Positions 42,663 to 50,578 of a DNA stretch of 64,000 bases are shown piece by piece. Numbering within the stretch: position 1 is the first letter of the stretch; every line of letters starts with the position of its first letter. The position numbers were made by a program, and so were the translations under genes. The notes below the pieces were generated by a model. That model had not been told where the DNA came from. It did not search any database and worked only from the letters and a program-made list of their open reading frames with translations. Source of the stretch: Bradyrhizobium iriomotense. GTDB lineage: Bacteria > Pseudomonadota > Alphaproteobacteria > Rhizobiales > Xanthobacteraceae. The stretch spans positions 1 to 64,000 of the forward strand of contig NZ_BSOW01000029.1 in NCBI RefSeq assembly GCF_030160715.1, read 5' to 3'.

Positions 42663-42705
42663 AGTGGAGAAGGCGTGTGGCGCCGCAGAATGATGGCGCG
42701 ATTGC

Positions 42706-43287
42706 TTACGCCTTGATCTCCACCGTCTTGAACTCGGCCGGCAGGATGATCTCCAGCAATTCGACGTCGTCGGAATAGTCGAGGATCATGTGCTTGATCT
42801 TCGGCGGCTGAGTCCAGGCGCTGCCCACTTTCATCAGCGTCTCGCCCTGGCCGTCCATGTAGGTCTTCACCCAGCCCTTGAGCACATAGACCATCTGGAA
42901 TTCGACGTCGTGATAGTGGAGCTTCGACACCTCGGCCGGATTGCACGGCGGCAGCAGGCGGATGACATGGGCTTGTGCGAGACCACTCGTTGCCGCAGCG
43001 ATGCCGAGATCGCGATACTGCGCGTAGGCACGCAGGCCGTCGGCTTTGAAATCCTCTTCGCGATGATGGCTGACGGCGATGCTCTGCTTGGGCCGGGTGC
43101 GTGTTTTGGCAGGAGTCTTGACAGCAGTCTTGGCAGGAATCTTGGCAGGAATCTTGGCACGCGTCGTGCGAGCTTTCGCCTTCACTGCCTTGCGGGCTGA
43201 AGACCGCGTGGCAACCTTGTTGCCGTGCCACTTTTTCTTCACCGCAGATTGCGCCGCGTTGCGCGATGTCACCTTCCGCTTGGGCAT
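42706..43287 (-). CDS. Cupin-domain protein with histone-H1-like Lys/Ala/Pro tail
   Basis: A 193-residue protein starting MPKRKVTSRN. Residues ~8-65 are extremely basic and repetitive (KVATRSSARKAVKAKART, AKIPAKIPAKTAVKTPAKT), like the tails of bacterial histone H1-like proteins. Residues ~90-193 form a cupin: LHYHDVEFQMVYVLKGW supplies the His-x-His-type metal site. The tail is encoded by short DNA repeats (TCTTGGCAGGAA) around 43110-43160. The tail could bind DNA, polyphosphate or RNA. The in-frame ATG at 43398 is less likely. Confidence 0.82.
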   Translation of the reverse strand: MPKRKVTSRNAAQSAVKKKWHGNKVATRSSARKAVKAKARTTRAKIPAKIPAKTAVKTPAKTRTRPKQSIAVSHHREEDFKADGLRAYAQYRDLGIAAATSGLAQAHVIRLLPPCNPAEVSKLHYHDVEFQMVYVLKGWVKTYMDGQGETLMKVGSAWTQPPKIKHMILDYSDDVELLEIILPAEFKTVEIKA

Positions 43288-43341
43288 GATGTGCCTCCCG
43301 TTCTTGTTCTGGAGAGGAAGGCTAGCACAGAATTGGAAATC

Positions 43342-43431
43342 GTAGGGTGGGTTAGCCGAAGGCCTAACCCACCGCTTTGATTTCCGCATGTCGAGCAAGG
43401 TGGTGGGTTACGCTTCGCTAATCCACCCTAC
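43342..43431. repeat. Intergenic palindrome, GTAGGGTGGG family (copy 2)
   Basis: Left arm GTAGGGTGGGTTAGCC, right arm GCTAATCCACCCTAC, with AACCCACC and GGTGGGTTACGC between. It is the fuller relative of the copy at 28311-28403. It lies between the cupin and Usg genes. Confidence 0.85.
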
Positions 43432-43445
43432 GAAGCGCGCAAGCC

Positions 43446-43733
43446 TCAGTGCAACCTGAACACGCCGTCGACCGCGCGAAGCTCGGCGGGCTTGATCAAC
43501 TTGGAGTGCGCCACCGTCACCGAATAGAGCGGACCGTCGAGCTTCTCCTCCCAGAAGGCAAGGAAATCCGTCAGCGCCGGGAATTTCGGAAACAGATCGT
43601 AGTTCTGCCAGATGTAGGTCTGAAGCAGCGAGGGATGATCCGGCATCCGATAAAGGATCTGCGCCGTCGTCAGCCCGTAACCCAGCAACTGTTTCCGGAA
43701 GTCGTCGGAAACACCCCCAACCCGCAAGCCCAT
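43446..43733 (-). CDS. usg: Usg family protein
   Basis: A 95-residue protein with the Usg pattern FRKQLLGYGLTTAQILYRMPDHPSLLQTYIWQ. The name comes from a Caulobacter gene of unknown role. No catalytic residues can be assigned. It is not in an obvious operon. Confidence 0.85.
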   Translation of the reverse strand: MGLRVGGVSDDFRKQLLGYGLTTAQILYRMPDHPSLLQTYIWQNYDLFPKFPALTDFLAFWEEKLDGPLYSVTVAHSKLIKPAELRAVDGVFRLH

Positions 43734-43891
43734 GCCAGCCTCCTTTGCAGGAGCGCATATTCAAGGGGTGGCTTACTCGGACTGCCTAAAGAGCCACCCG
43801 GTCGAGATGCGCTCACATGAGAGAAATGTGACGCACACTGCCACCCCATCTCAAGCCCAAAAGTTTAACAAGTTGTTGAAATTCAATGCTT

Positions 43892-43916
43892 TAGCAGCAG
43901 TTCGGGGCGGCTGCTA
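43892..43916. other. Imperfect stem-loop in the groESL leader region
   Basis: TAGCAGC and GCTGCTA pair around eleven bases. The 43734-44112 intergenic stretch otherwise holds the sigma-32-type promoter and CIRCE element and no gene that I can see. Confidence 0.35.
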
Positions 43917-43998
43917 ATAGCCGGGCGAGGCCGGGTTAACGATGGTAAATGATTTTGGCAGACAGGGCTTCTGAGTGCTGATTTTTCTGCTAGAAGCC

Positions 43999-44030
43999 CT
44001 TGCTCCCGTAAAAAACCTGTCCTATCTCAG
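43999..44030 (+). promoter_or_regulatory. Heat-shock (RpoH) promoter of groESL
   Basis: CTTG at 43999-44002, then 18 bases, then CCTATCTCAG at 44021-44030. This matches the alphaproteobacterial sigma-32 form CTTG-N17/18-CyTATnTnnG at all fixed bases. The start of transcription should be near 44035, directly before the CIRCE element. Confidence 0.65.
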
Positions 44031-44041
44031 CTCGGCCCGCG

Positions 44042-44068
44042 CTAGCACTCGCGGGTATCGATTGCTAA
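44042..44068 (+). promoter_or_regulatory. CIRCE element (HrcA operator)
   Basis: CTAGCACTC, nine bases, GATTGCTAA: two mismatches from the consensus TTAGCACTC-N9-GAGTGCTAA. It lies just after the expected transcription start and 45 bases before the groES ATG, so HrcA should repress groESL here. Confidence 0.85.
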
Positions 44069-44112
44069 CAACCCAAAAATCTCCATCTCGTGCAAATGCT
44101 TAGGAGGACTGC

Positions 44113-44427
44113 ATGAAATTCCGTCCGCTTCACGACCGCGTCGTGGTCAAGCGCATCGACGCAGAAGAGAAGACCGCTGGCGGCATCATCATTCCGGATA
44201 CGGCCAAGGAAAAGCCCTCCCAGGGCGAAGTGATCGCCGTTGGCCCCGGCGGCCGCGACGAGAGCGGCAAGCTGATCCCGATCGACGTCCAGGTCGGCGA
44301 CCGCGTGCTGTTCGGCAAGTGGTCGGGCACCGAGGTCAAGATCGACGGCCAGGACCTGTTGATCATGAAGGAAAGCGACATCATGGGCGTGCTCGAAGCT
44401 CCCGCTTCGAAGAAGAAGGCCGCCTAA
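44113..44427 (+). CDS. groES: Co-chaperonin GroES
   Basis: A 104-residue protein starting MKFRPLHDRVVVKRIDAEEKTAGGIIIPDTAKEKPSQGEVIAVG, a complete Hsp10. It caps the GroEL cage. A strong ribosome site (AGGAGG) precedes it. CIRCE and an RpoH-type promoter lie upstream, so it is heat-inducible and HrcA-repressible. Confidence 0.97.
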   Translation: MKFRPLHDRVVVKRIDAEEKTAGGIIIPDTAKEKPSQGEVIAVGPGGRDESGKLIPIDVQVGDRVLFGKWSGTEVKIDGQDLLIMKESDIMGVLEAPASKKKAA

Positions 44428-44518
44428 GTCAACCGCTCGCACCGCTCACCCCTGAGGAGCGCCTGCCGGGCGCCTCGCCAAGGGTGAGATGAGACCAAGA
44501 CAACTCAGGGAAACCAAT

Positions 44519-46159
44519 ATGTCAGCCAAAGAAGTGAAATTCGGCGTCGACGCTCGTGACCGCATGCTGCGCGGCGTCGAGATCCTCTCCAACGCCGTGA
44601 AGGTCACGCTCGGTCCGAAGGGCCGCAACGTCGTCCTCGACAAGTCGTTCGGCGCTCCCCGCATCACCAAGGACGGCGTCACTGTCGCCAAGGAGATCGA
44701 GCTCGACGACAAGTTCGAGAACATGGGCGCCCAGATGGTGCGCGAAGTCGCCTCCAAGTCCGCTGATGCGGCCGGCGACGGCACCACCACCGCGACCGTG
44801 CTCGCGGCCGCGATCGTCCGTGAAGGCGCCAAGGCGGTTGCCGCCGGCATGAACCCGATGGACCTCAAGCGCGGTATCGACCTCGCCGTCGACGCCGTCG
44901 TCGCGGACCTCGTCAAGAACTCCAAGAAGGTCACCTCGAACGAGGAGATCGCCCAGGTCGGCACCATCTCGGCCAATGGCGACGCCGAGATCGGCAAGTT
45001 CCTCTCGGACGCCATGAAGAAGGTCGGCAACGAGGGTGTCATCACCGTCGAGGAAGCCAAGTCGCTCGAAACCGAGCTCGACGTCGTCGAGGGTATGCAG
45101 TTCGACCGCGGCTACATCTCGCCCTACTTCGTCACCAACGCCGACAAGATGCGCGTCGAGATGGACGACGCCTACATCCTCATCAACGAGAAGAAGCTCT
45201 CCTCGCTGAACGAGCTGCTTCCGCTGCTCGAGGCCGTGGTGCAGACCGGCAAGCCGCTGGTCATCGTCGCCGAGGACGTCGAAGGTGAAGCGCTCGCGAC
45301 CCTCGTCGTGAACCGTCTGCGCGGCGGCCTGAAGGTCGCGGCCGTGAAGGCTCCGGGCTTCGGCGATCGCCGCAAGGCCATGCTCCAGGACATCGCGATC
45401 CTGACCGGCGGCCAGGCGATCTCGGAAGATCTCGGCATCAAGCTCGAGAACGTCAACCTCTCGATGCTCGGCCGCGCCAAGAAGGTGATGATCGACAAGG
45501 AGAACACCACGATCGTCAACGGCGCCGGCAAGAAGGCCGACATCGAGGCGCGCGTGGCGCAGATCAAGGCGCAGATCGAGGAGACCACCTCGGACTACGA
45601 TCGTGAGAAGCTGCAGGAGCGTCTCGCCAAGCTCGCGGGCGGCGTCGCGGTGATCCGCGTCGGCGGCGCGACCGAGGTCGAGGTGAAGGAGCGCAAGGAT
45701 CGCGTTGATGACGCGATGCACGCGACCCGCGCGGCCGTCGAGGAAGGCATCGTTCCGGGTGGCGGCGTCGCCCTGCTCCGTGCTTCCGAGCAGCTCAAGG
45801 GCATCCGCACCAAGAACGACGACCAGAAGACCGGCGTCGAGATCGTGCGCAAGGCGCTGTCCTGGCCGGCTCGCCAGATCGCGATCAACGCCGGTGAAGA
45901 CGGCTCGGTGATCGTCGGCAAGATCCTCGAGAAGGATCAGTACGCCTACGGCTTCGACTCGCAGACCGGCGAGTACGGCAACCTCGTCACCAAGGGCATC
46001 ATCGACCCGACCAAGGTCGTGCGCACCGCGATCCAGAACGCCTCCTCCGTGGCGGCGCTGCTCATCACCACCGAGGCCATGGTCGCCGAGCTGCCGAAGA
46101 AGGCCGCTGCCGGCCCCGCCATGCCCCCGGGCGGCGGCATGGGCGGCATGGACTTCTGA
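44519..46159 (+). CDS. groEL: Chaperonin GroEL
   Basis: A 546-residue Hsp60 that folds proteins in an ATP-driven cage with GroES. SAKEVKFGVDARDRMLRGVE, the nucleotide-site GDGTTTATVLA near residue 87, and the glycine/methionine tail ending GGMGGMDF are typical. ATG 44519 is used; an in-frame ATG at 44489 is ignored. It follows groES by 92 bases and is co-transcribed. Bradyrhizobia have several groESL copies, and which one this is cannot be told without comparison. Confidence 0.97.
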   Translation: MSAKEVKFGVDARDRMLRGVEILSNAVKVTLGPKGRNVVLDKSFGAPRITKDGVTVAKEIELDDKFENMGAQMVREVASKSADAAGDGTTTATVLAAAIVREGAKAVAAGMNPMDLKRGIDLAVDAVVADLVKNSKKVTSNEEIAQVGTISANGDAEIGKFLSDAMKKVGNEGVITVEEAKSLETELDVVEGMQFDRGYISPYFVTNADKMRVEMDDAYILINEKKLSSLNELLPLLEAVVQTGKPLVIVAEDVEGEALATLVVNRLRGGLKVAAVKAPGFGDRRKAMLQDIAILTGGQAISEDLGIKLENVNLSMLGRAKKVMIDKENTTIVNGAGKKADIEARVAQIKAQIEETTSDYDREKLQERLAKLAGGVAVIRVGGATEVEVKERKDRVDDAMHATRAAVEEGIVPGGGVALLRASEQLKGIRTKNDDQKTGVEIVRKALSWPARQIAINAGEDGSVIVGKILEKDQYAYGFDSQTGEYGNLVTKGIIDPTKVVRTAIQNASSVAALLITTEAMVAELPKKAAAGPAMPPGGGMGGMDF

Positions 46160-46171
46160 TCCGACGAAGTC

Positions 46172-46218
46172 GTCCCGGACGCAGTGCAGCGCGAAGCGGT
46201 GCACCGCAGATCCGGGAC
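46172..46218. repeat. Intergenic palindrome, GTCCCGGA/TCCGGGAC type
   Basis: GTCCCGGACGCAGTGCAGC and GGTGCACCGCAGATCCGGGAC pair around GCGAAGC. It lies 13 bases past the groEL stop and is a familiar Bradyrhizobium palindrome as I recall it. Confidence 0.7.
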
Positions 46219-46236
46219 CTCGCTCAACAAATGCGA

Positions 46237-46267
46237 AACCCCGGCAGCGATGCCGGGGTTTTTGTTT
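46237..46267 (+). terminator. Intrinsic terminator of groESL
   Basis: AACCCCGGCA, GCGA, TGCCGGGGTT followed by TTTGTTT: a ten-base-pair GC-rich stem with a U-run, about 78 bases beyond the groEL stop. Confidence 0.92.
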
Positions 46268-46288
46268 GAGGACCAGCTCTCTCCCCTC

Positions 46289-46326
46289 GTCATTCCGGGG
46301 CGCGCAAAGCGCGAGCCCGGAATGAC
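46289..46326. repeat. Intergenic palindrome, GTCATTCCGGGG family (copy 5)
   Basis: GTCATTCCGGGG to CCCGGAATGAC around CGCGCAAAGCGCG. It lies between groEL and the convergent signal peptidase gene. Confidence 0.85.
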
Positions 46327-46349
46327 GATCGGAAAGATCCAGCGCCCCC

Positions 46350-47099
46350 TCACCTCACCGCCTTCCAGAACCGCTCCATGCGCGGGTCGCCGTCCTCGGT
46401 CATCGACCAGAAGATGCGGCTGACGCGGCCGACGAGATGGTCCATCGGGACGTAGCCGATCGAGGTCATCACGCGGCTGTCGGTCGAGTTGTCCCTGTTG
46501 TCGCCGAGCACGAAGACGTGGCCGGCCGGCACGGTATAGACGAGCGTGTTGTCGTAATAGCCGTTGTCGATGCAGTCATAGGTCTCGTAGCTGACGCCGT
46601 TCGGCAGCGCCTCGCGCCAGCGCTTCACTCTCGCGCCGGGATCGAGGCCGCAGACGGCGGCGTTGAGGGAATCCTTCAGCCGCTCGCGCGCGACCGGGCG
46701 GTCGTTGATGACGAGTTCGCCCTGCTGCATCTGGATGCGGTCGCCGGGCAGCCCCACCACGCGCTTGATGTAGTCGACGCTCGCATCCTTCCCTGCGCGA
46801 AACACCACGATGTCGCCCCGAGCGGGATCGGATGCAAGGATGCGTCCCGAGAACAAGGGCAGCGCATAGGGAAAGGAGTAGCGGTCATAGCCATAGGCAT
46901 ATTTGCTGGCGAGGACGTAATCGCCGACGATCAGCGTCGGCGTCATCGAGCCGGAGGGGATGCTGAACGGCTGGAACAGGAGGAAGCGAAACACAAACGG
47001 CGGCGACCACAGGACCGGGATCAGCAGGATCAGGATCAGAACCGCCTTCCACTCACTGGATCGCGGCTTCGGCCGAACGGATTCTTGAAGAGTGGTCAT
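46350..47099 (-). CDS. lepB: Signal peptidase I
   Basis: A 249-residue inner-membrane protease that removes signal peptides from exported proteins. One N-terminal anchor helix (VLILILLIPVLWSPPFVFRFLL) is followed by the catalytic Ser51 (PSGSMTPT) and Lys112 (YIKRVVGLPGD). A late GDNRDNSTDSR motif is typical. The middle insert has two Cys residues (AVCGLDPG, TYDCIDN) that could form a disulfide. Confidence 0.95.
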   Translation of the reverse strand: MTTLQESVRPKPRSSEWKAVLILILLIPVLWSPPFVFRFLLFQPFSIPSGSMTPTLIVGDYVLASKYAYGYDRYSFPYALPLFSGRILASDPARGDIVVFRAGKDASVDYIKRVVGLPGDRIQMQQGELVINDRPVARERLKDSLNAAVCGLDPGARVKRWREALPNGVSYETYDCIDNGYYDNTLVYTVPAGHVFVLGDNRDNSTDSRVMTSIGYVPMDHLVGRVSRIFWSMTEDGDPRMERFWKAVR

Positions 47100-47245
47100 T
47101 CCCCCGCCTTGCCCAAGACTTGCCCAAGAACTGTCTTGCCATCGAGATTACCGTGCACCGTGACGTGTGCAATGCTCGCCACAACTTTGTCGGCGCGCGC
47201 CCGGGCTGCGTTCAATGCGCTCTGCCGACACCAATCTCAGGCGAC

Positions 47246-47261
47246 TGTGATCGGCTTCACA
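47246..47261. promoter_or_regulatory. CRP/FNR-type palindrome upstream of the caspase-like gene
   Basis: TGTGA-TCGGCT-TCACA matches the CRP consensus TGTGA-N6-TCACA exactly and extends to CTGTGA/TCACAG. It lies 72 bases before the caspase-like ATG at 47334. Alphaproteobacterial CRP/FNR relatives are the obvious candidates. Confidence 0.55.
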
Positions 47262-47333
47262 GAGGCGGCATTGATGTCGGCTCCGCATGCGCTAAGCTGA
47301 CCGAATATTTTGACACTTCTCCGGAGGGCATTC

Positions 47334-48686
47334 ATGGGTGCTCTTTGCAGGATCTACCTCGTCCTTCTCGCCTGCTGGCTTGGCCTCGGGCTTGGCCTTG
47401 GTCCGGCGTGGGCGGAAACGCGGGTCGCGCTGGTGATCGGCAACGGCGCGTACGTCAACACGGCGCAGCTCACCAATCCGTCGCACGATGCGGAAGACGT
47501 TGCGACCGCGCTCACCCGCAGCGGTTTCGAGGTCATCAAAGGCATCGACCTGCGCCAGGCCGACATGCAGGATCTGTCCATCCGCTTTGCGCGTGCCGCA
47601 GGCAGGGCCGACGTCGCCATGTTCTACTACAGCGGACATGCGATGCAGTACAACGGCGTCAACTATCTGATGCCGGTCGACGCCGTGCTCACCGACGAAG
47701 CCGATCTCAAGCGCTTCGTGCGCGTCGATGACATCTTGAACGATCTGCAACAGGCCAAGAATTTGCGCATCCTCGTGCTCGATTCCTGCCGCGACAATCC
47801 GCTGGCCGAGACCTTGAAGCGTTCCGCCGGCCTGTCCCGTGGCGCCTCGATCGGGCGCGGGCTCTCGAAAGTCGAAGCGCCGCTCGGCACGATCGTGTCG
47901 TTCTCGACCCAATCAGGACAAACGGCCGCCGATGGGAGCGGCCGCAACAGCCCCTATACGAGTGCGTTCCTCAAGCATATCGAGCAGCAGAGCGAGATCG
48001 GTGATGTCTTTCGCGACATCAGCAGCGATGTCTACGAAACCAGCGGCAAGACGCAGCTCCCGGAGCTCTCGCTGTCGATCATCGGAAAGTTCTATCTGAA
48101 CGGACCGGTATCGGTGACGGTTGCTCCAGCAGCTTCCGCACCGTCGCAACAGCACGATCCCTGCGATAGCGCCGAAGCGCATTGGAAGGCTGCCGATTCC
48201 GTCGGCAGCATTGACGCCTATCAGGACCACCTCACGCGCTTCCCCAACTGCGCATTCGCAGGCCTCGCCAAGGCCCGGCTCGAAAGCCTCAAGCAGAAAA
48301 CGGCGCTCGCTCCCACGGCCGAGCCGCGACCCGGCGGAAGCAAGGAGTTCGACGGCAAGTGGGACGTGACCGTGAGCTGCACGAATGCCGGCAAGGCGCT
48401 CGGCTACAGCCGGACCCTGTCTGCAACGATCGCAAGCGGCGTGTTCCACGCCCAGGACCTCGAGCAGGGCAAGCCGAACTGGCTGACGATCGACGGGCAG
48501 ATTCCGGCGGATGGCAAGACGACGCTGAGCGCCCGCGGCACGACGGGGCCAAGCGCGTATACCGTCAATGACGCCGCGCCCGGCTCGGCCTACGCCTATA
48601 CGATCGACGCGCAATTCGAACGCAGCCGCGGCACCGGCAAGCGCAACGAGTTGCGGCCATGCAGCTTCACGTTCGTCAAGCGATAG
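47334..48686 (+). CDS. Exported caspase-family (peptidase C14-like) protein
   Basis: 450 residues from ATG 47334, which follows GGAGGG. A signal peptide ends near residue 27 (LGPAWA). The caspase-like domain (residues ~28-260) has RVALVIGNGAY, catalytic His102 (YYSGHAMQ) and Cys152 (LDSCRDNP), then FSTQSGQTAADGSGRNSPYT. A linker with two Cys (HDPCDSAE, FPNCAFAG) and a C-terminal beta-rich domain of ~110 residues (DGKWDVTVSC to RPCSFTFVK) follow. It should be periplasmic or secreted, and its substrate and partner are unknown. Confidence 0.87.
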   Translation: MGALCRIYLVLLACWLGLGLGLGPAWAETRVALVIGNGAYVNTAQLTNPSHDAEDVATALTRSGFEVIKGIDLRQADMQDLSIRFARAAGRADVAMFYYSGHAMQYNGVNYLMPVDAVLTDEADLKRFVRVDDILNDLQQAKNLRILVLDSCRDNPLAETLKRSAGLSRGASIGRGLSKVEAPLGTIVSFSTQSGQTAADGSGRNSPYTSAFLKHIEQQSEIGDVFRDISSDVYETSGKTQLPELSLSIIGKFYLNGPVSVTVAPAASAPSQQHDPCDSAEAHWKAADSVGSIDAYQDHLTRFPNCAFAGLAKARLESLKQKTALAPTAEPRPGGSKEFDGKWDVTVSCTNAGKALGYSRTLSATIASGVFHAQDLEQGKPNWLTIDGQIPADGKTTLSARGTTGPSAYTVNDAAPGSAYAYTIDAQFERSRGTGKRNELRPCSFTFVKR

Positions 48687-48717
48687 CGAGCAGCTCGCCG
48701 ATGTCACCGGACAAACG

Positions 48718-48741
48718 AAAGGCCGCCCGTGGGCGGCCTTT
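48718..48741. terminator. Shared bidirectional terminator of the caspase-like and SPFH genes
   Basis: AAAGGCCGCCC pairs with GGGCGGCCTTT across two bases; the plus-strand tail is TTTCTT and the minus-strand tail starts with A-rich to T-rich TTTCG. It lies between two convergent genes. Confidence 0.8.
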
Positions 48742-48748
48742 CTTGACG

Positions 48749-49912
48749 TCACGCGGTCTCAGGCGCCTTCAGGCGCACCAGACGGGTAAGCAGGGCATCG
48801 AGGCCCTCGCCGTCACCGGCGTGGAGGTCGATGCGGCCGACCTTCTCGACCAGCCGCTCCAGCGACTCCAGCTCCTTGAGCCGCAGCAGCAGGGGGTTCT
48901 CCTCCATCAGGCGGGCGGTGTTCAGAAGCGAGCGCGTCGCCGCGGTCTCTTCCTGCCGGCGGATCAGGTTCGCCTTCGCGACCCGCTCCGCCTCCACCAC
49001 CTTGTTCACCAGCTCCCGGATCTCGCCGGGCAGGATCACATCCTTGACGCCGAGCTCGGTGACCTCGACGCCTGATACCGCGACGCGTGCGCGCACATAG
49101 TCGCGCAGCTCCGCATCCAGCGCCACCTTCGCAGACAGCACCTCGTCCAGCGTGCGGCCGGCCACCGCCTCGCGGATCGCGAACTGCACCAGGCGGTACA
49201 GCCACGCATCCACGTCGGGCACGGTCGCGACCGTGCGCTCGGGATCGATCACCCGGCGGAACGCCGTCAGCGTCACCCGCAGCGCGATGCGATCCTTGGT
49301 CAGCATCTCCTGCGCGGTGATCTCGACCGCCTGGGGCCGCAGGTCGAGGCGCTTCACCTCGATCTTGCGGCCGACGGTCCAGAAGGCGTGCCGGCCGGGC
49401 GCGAGCCGCTCCACGAGCCGGCCCTCGACATAGAGCAGGCCCGCCTCGTGGTTCTCGACCACCGTCTCGCTCACGACGGCCGAGCGGTTGCGCTCGATCA
49501 TGGTCAGGTGCCGCGTGTCGACACGGGGATCGCGCGACACATCGATGCGCTCGACATCGATGCGGGTTGCGAGCTTCCAGTAGACGCGCACCTGCCAGGG
49601 CGTCATCAGATGCACGGGCCGGCCATCGAGGCTGACGATGGCGATCTCGTCCGCCTTGGTCTCGACCGCCTCGAACAGCTCGGCGGCAAGATCAGGCCGC
49701 GCGGCCTTCAGCACCGCGTAGCGATCCGCGGGGAATTCGGCACGCACGACGTCGAACAGCTCGGCCTTGAGCTCGTGCAAGGGATCGAACAGCCGATGCT
49801 GGCCGGGCGCGAGCACGCGCGCGAGCTGCCCGTTGCGCGTCAGCAACGCCCGCTCGCCATCCTTGACCGTCACGTTCAGCATCAGCAAATGCCAGGTCTT
49901 TTCAGAAGTCAT
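48749..49912 (-). CDS. SPFH/slipin-family protein
   Basis: A 387-residue protein of the stomatin/prohibitin superfamily. The SPFH core starts near residue 150 (ENHEAGLLYVEGRLVERLAPGRHAFW) and runs through TLDEVLSAKVALDAELRDYV and AVSGVEVTELGVKDVILPGEIRELVNKVVEAERVAKANLIRRQEETAA, a pattern typical of slipins. About 100 extra residues precede the core. No N-terminal membrane hairpin is visible, unlike most slipins. ATG 49912 follows GGAGG. Convergent with the caspase-like gene; no functional link shown. Confidence 0.85.
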   Translation of the reverse strand: MTSEKTWHLLMLNVTVKDGERALLTRNGQLARVLAPGQHRLFDPLHELKAELFDVVRAEFPADRYAVLKAARPDLAAELFEAVETKADEIAIVSLDGRPVHLMTPWQVRVYWKLATRIDVERIDVSRDPRVDTRHLTMIERNRSAVVSETVVENHEAGLLYVEGRLVERLAPGRHAFWTVGRKIEVKRLDLRPQAVEITAQEMLTKDRIALRVTLTAFRRVIDPERTVATVPDVDAWLYRLVQFAIREAVAGRTLDEVLSAKVALDAELRDYVRARVAVSGVEVTELGVKDVILPGEIRELVNKVVEAERVAKANLIRRQEETAATRSLLNTARLMEENPLLLRLKELESLERLVEKVGRIDLHAGDGEGLDALLTRLVRLKAPETA

Positions 49913-50240
49913 GGCACGCCTCCTTCGTTTGCGCCCGGCCGGATGCCGGACGACAGGTTTTGTGTGCAAAGGACGTGAGGACGCGGACGACGCTTCCCGA
50001 GAAATCGGCGGGCCGCGGTTTGAGCTTGCGCGATGACGGGCGCACGCGCGCGATCACGCGACAGAAGTCGCGCGGTCGAGCGGAGCTGCCCGGCATCAAC
50101 GCAAGCGGTATCCACCGCGGCGCGAAGCCGGTCTCACAGTGTCTTTAGTTCGGACGGAAAGCCTTGCGGCAAAACGGCCGGACTGCGACTGAAGCGCGCG
50201 TCCGGTCCTCGTCAGAGGTGTCAGTTTTTCAGGCTGACCC
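49913..50240. other. Gene-free stretch before the tRNA-like pair
   Basis: About 330 bases with no protein-like reading frame, ribosome site or terminator that I can support. It is GC-rich with several short GCGCGCG tracts. It ends at degenerate tRNA-like sequences and may be remnant DNA. Confidence 0.4.
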
Positions 50241-50244
50241 GTAG

Positions 50245-50315
50245 CGCTGGAGCGGGATTCGAACCCGCGTCACGATGATTAAACGTCATCTGCTCTACCA
50301 CTGAGCTATCCTTTG
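50245..50315 (-). tRNA. Degenerate tRNA-like sequence, Lys type (anticodon TTT)
   Basis: On the minus strand the D-arm (GCTC-AGTGGTA-GAGC), anticodon arm (GATGA-CGTTTAA-TCATC) and T-arm (GCGGG-TTCGAAT-CCCGC) are all intact. The anticodon would be TTT, but the usual U33 is replaced by G. The acceptor strands CAAAGGA and TCCAGCG pair only at three inner positions, and there is no CCA. It probably does not function as a normal tRNA, or it needs another acceptor partner. Confidence 0.5.
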
Positions 50316-50317
50316 GT

Positions 50318-50390
50318 TGGTACAAGAAATCGGAATCGAACCGATGCCTTCGGATTTTACCCCGACGCTCTCCATGAGCTACATCCTGCG
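50318..50390 (-). pseudogene. Second degenerate tRNA-like sequence, in tandem with the Lys-type one
   Basis: On the minus strand the T-arm (ATCGG-TTCGATT-CCGAT) is intact, followed by TTCTTGT-A-CCA, a proper acceptor half with encoded CCA. The D-arm is shortened (GCTC-ATGGA-GAGC) and the anticodon arm (TCGGG/TCCGA) closes a six-base loop. The 5' strand CGCAGGA does not pair with TTCTTGT. It is immediately upstream of the Lys-type sequence. Confidence 0.5.
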
Positions 50391-50578
50391 TCTTCGTTCG
50401 GCGGAACACGAAACCGGAAACCGGCCCGCGCCAGCCGGGATCTCGGAGAGCCCGGACACATGGCCTAGCGAAGGAGCGCGCTAATAGACGAAGCATGCTC
50501 GGGTTGCAAGAGGGTGGCGCAAGCTTTTTTCGTCGCGCCCCTGGCGCTGTGACGCGATGAGCACAACGCGACATCGCA

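Noticed and set aside
42867..43231. Cys-rich repeat peptide (CQDSCQDSC pattern) on the minus strand
   Set aside because: It is another frame of the Lys/Ala/Pro tail repeats of the cupin protein.
44522..46204. Long antisense frame opposite groEL
   Set aside because: Shadow of groEL codon usage with no family resemblance.
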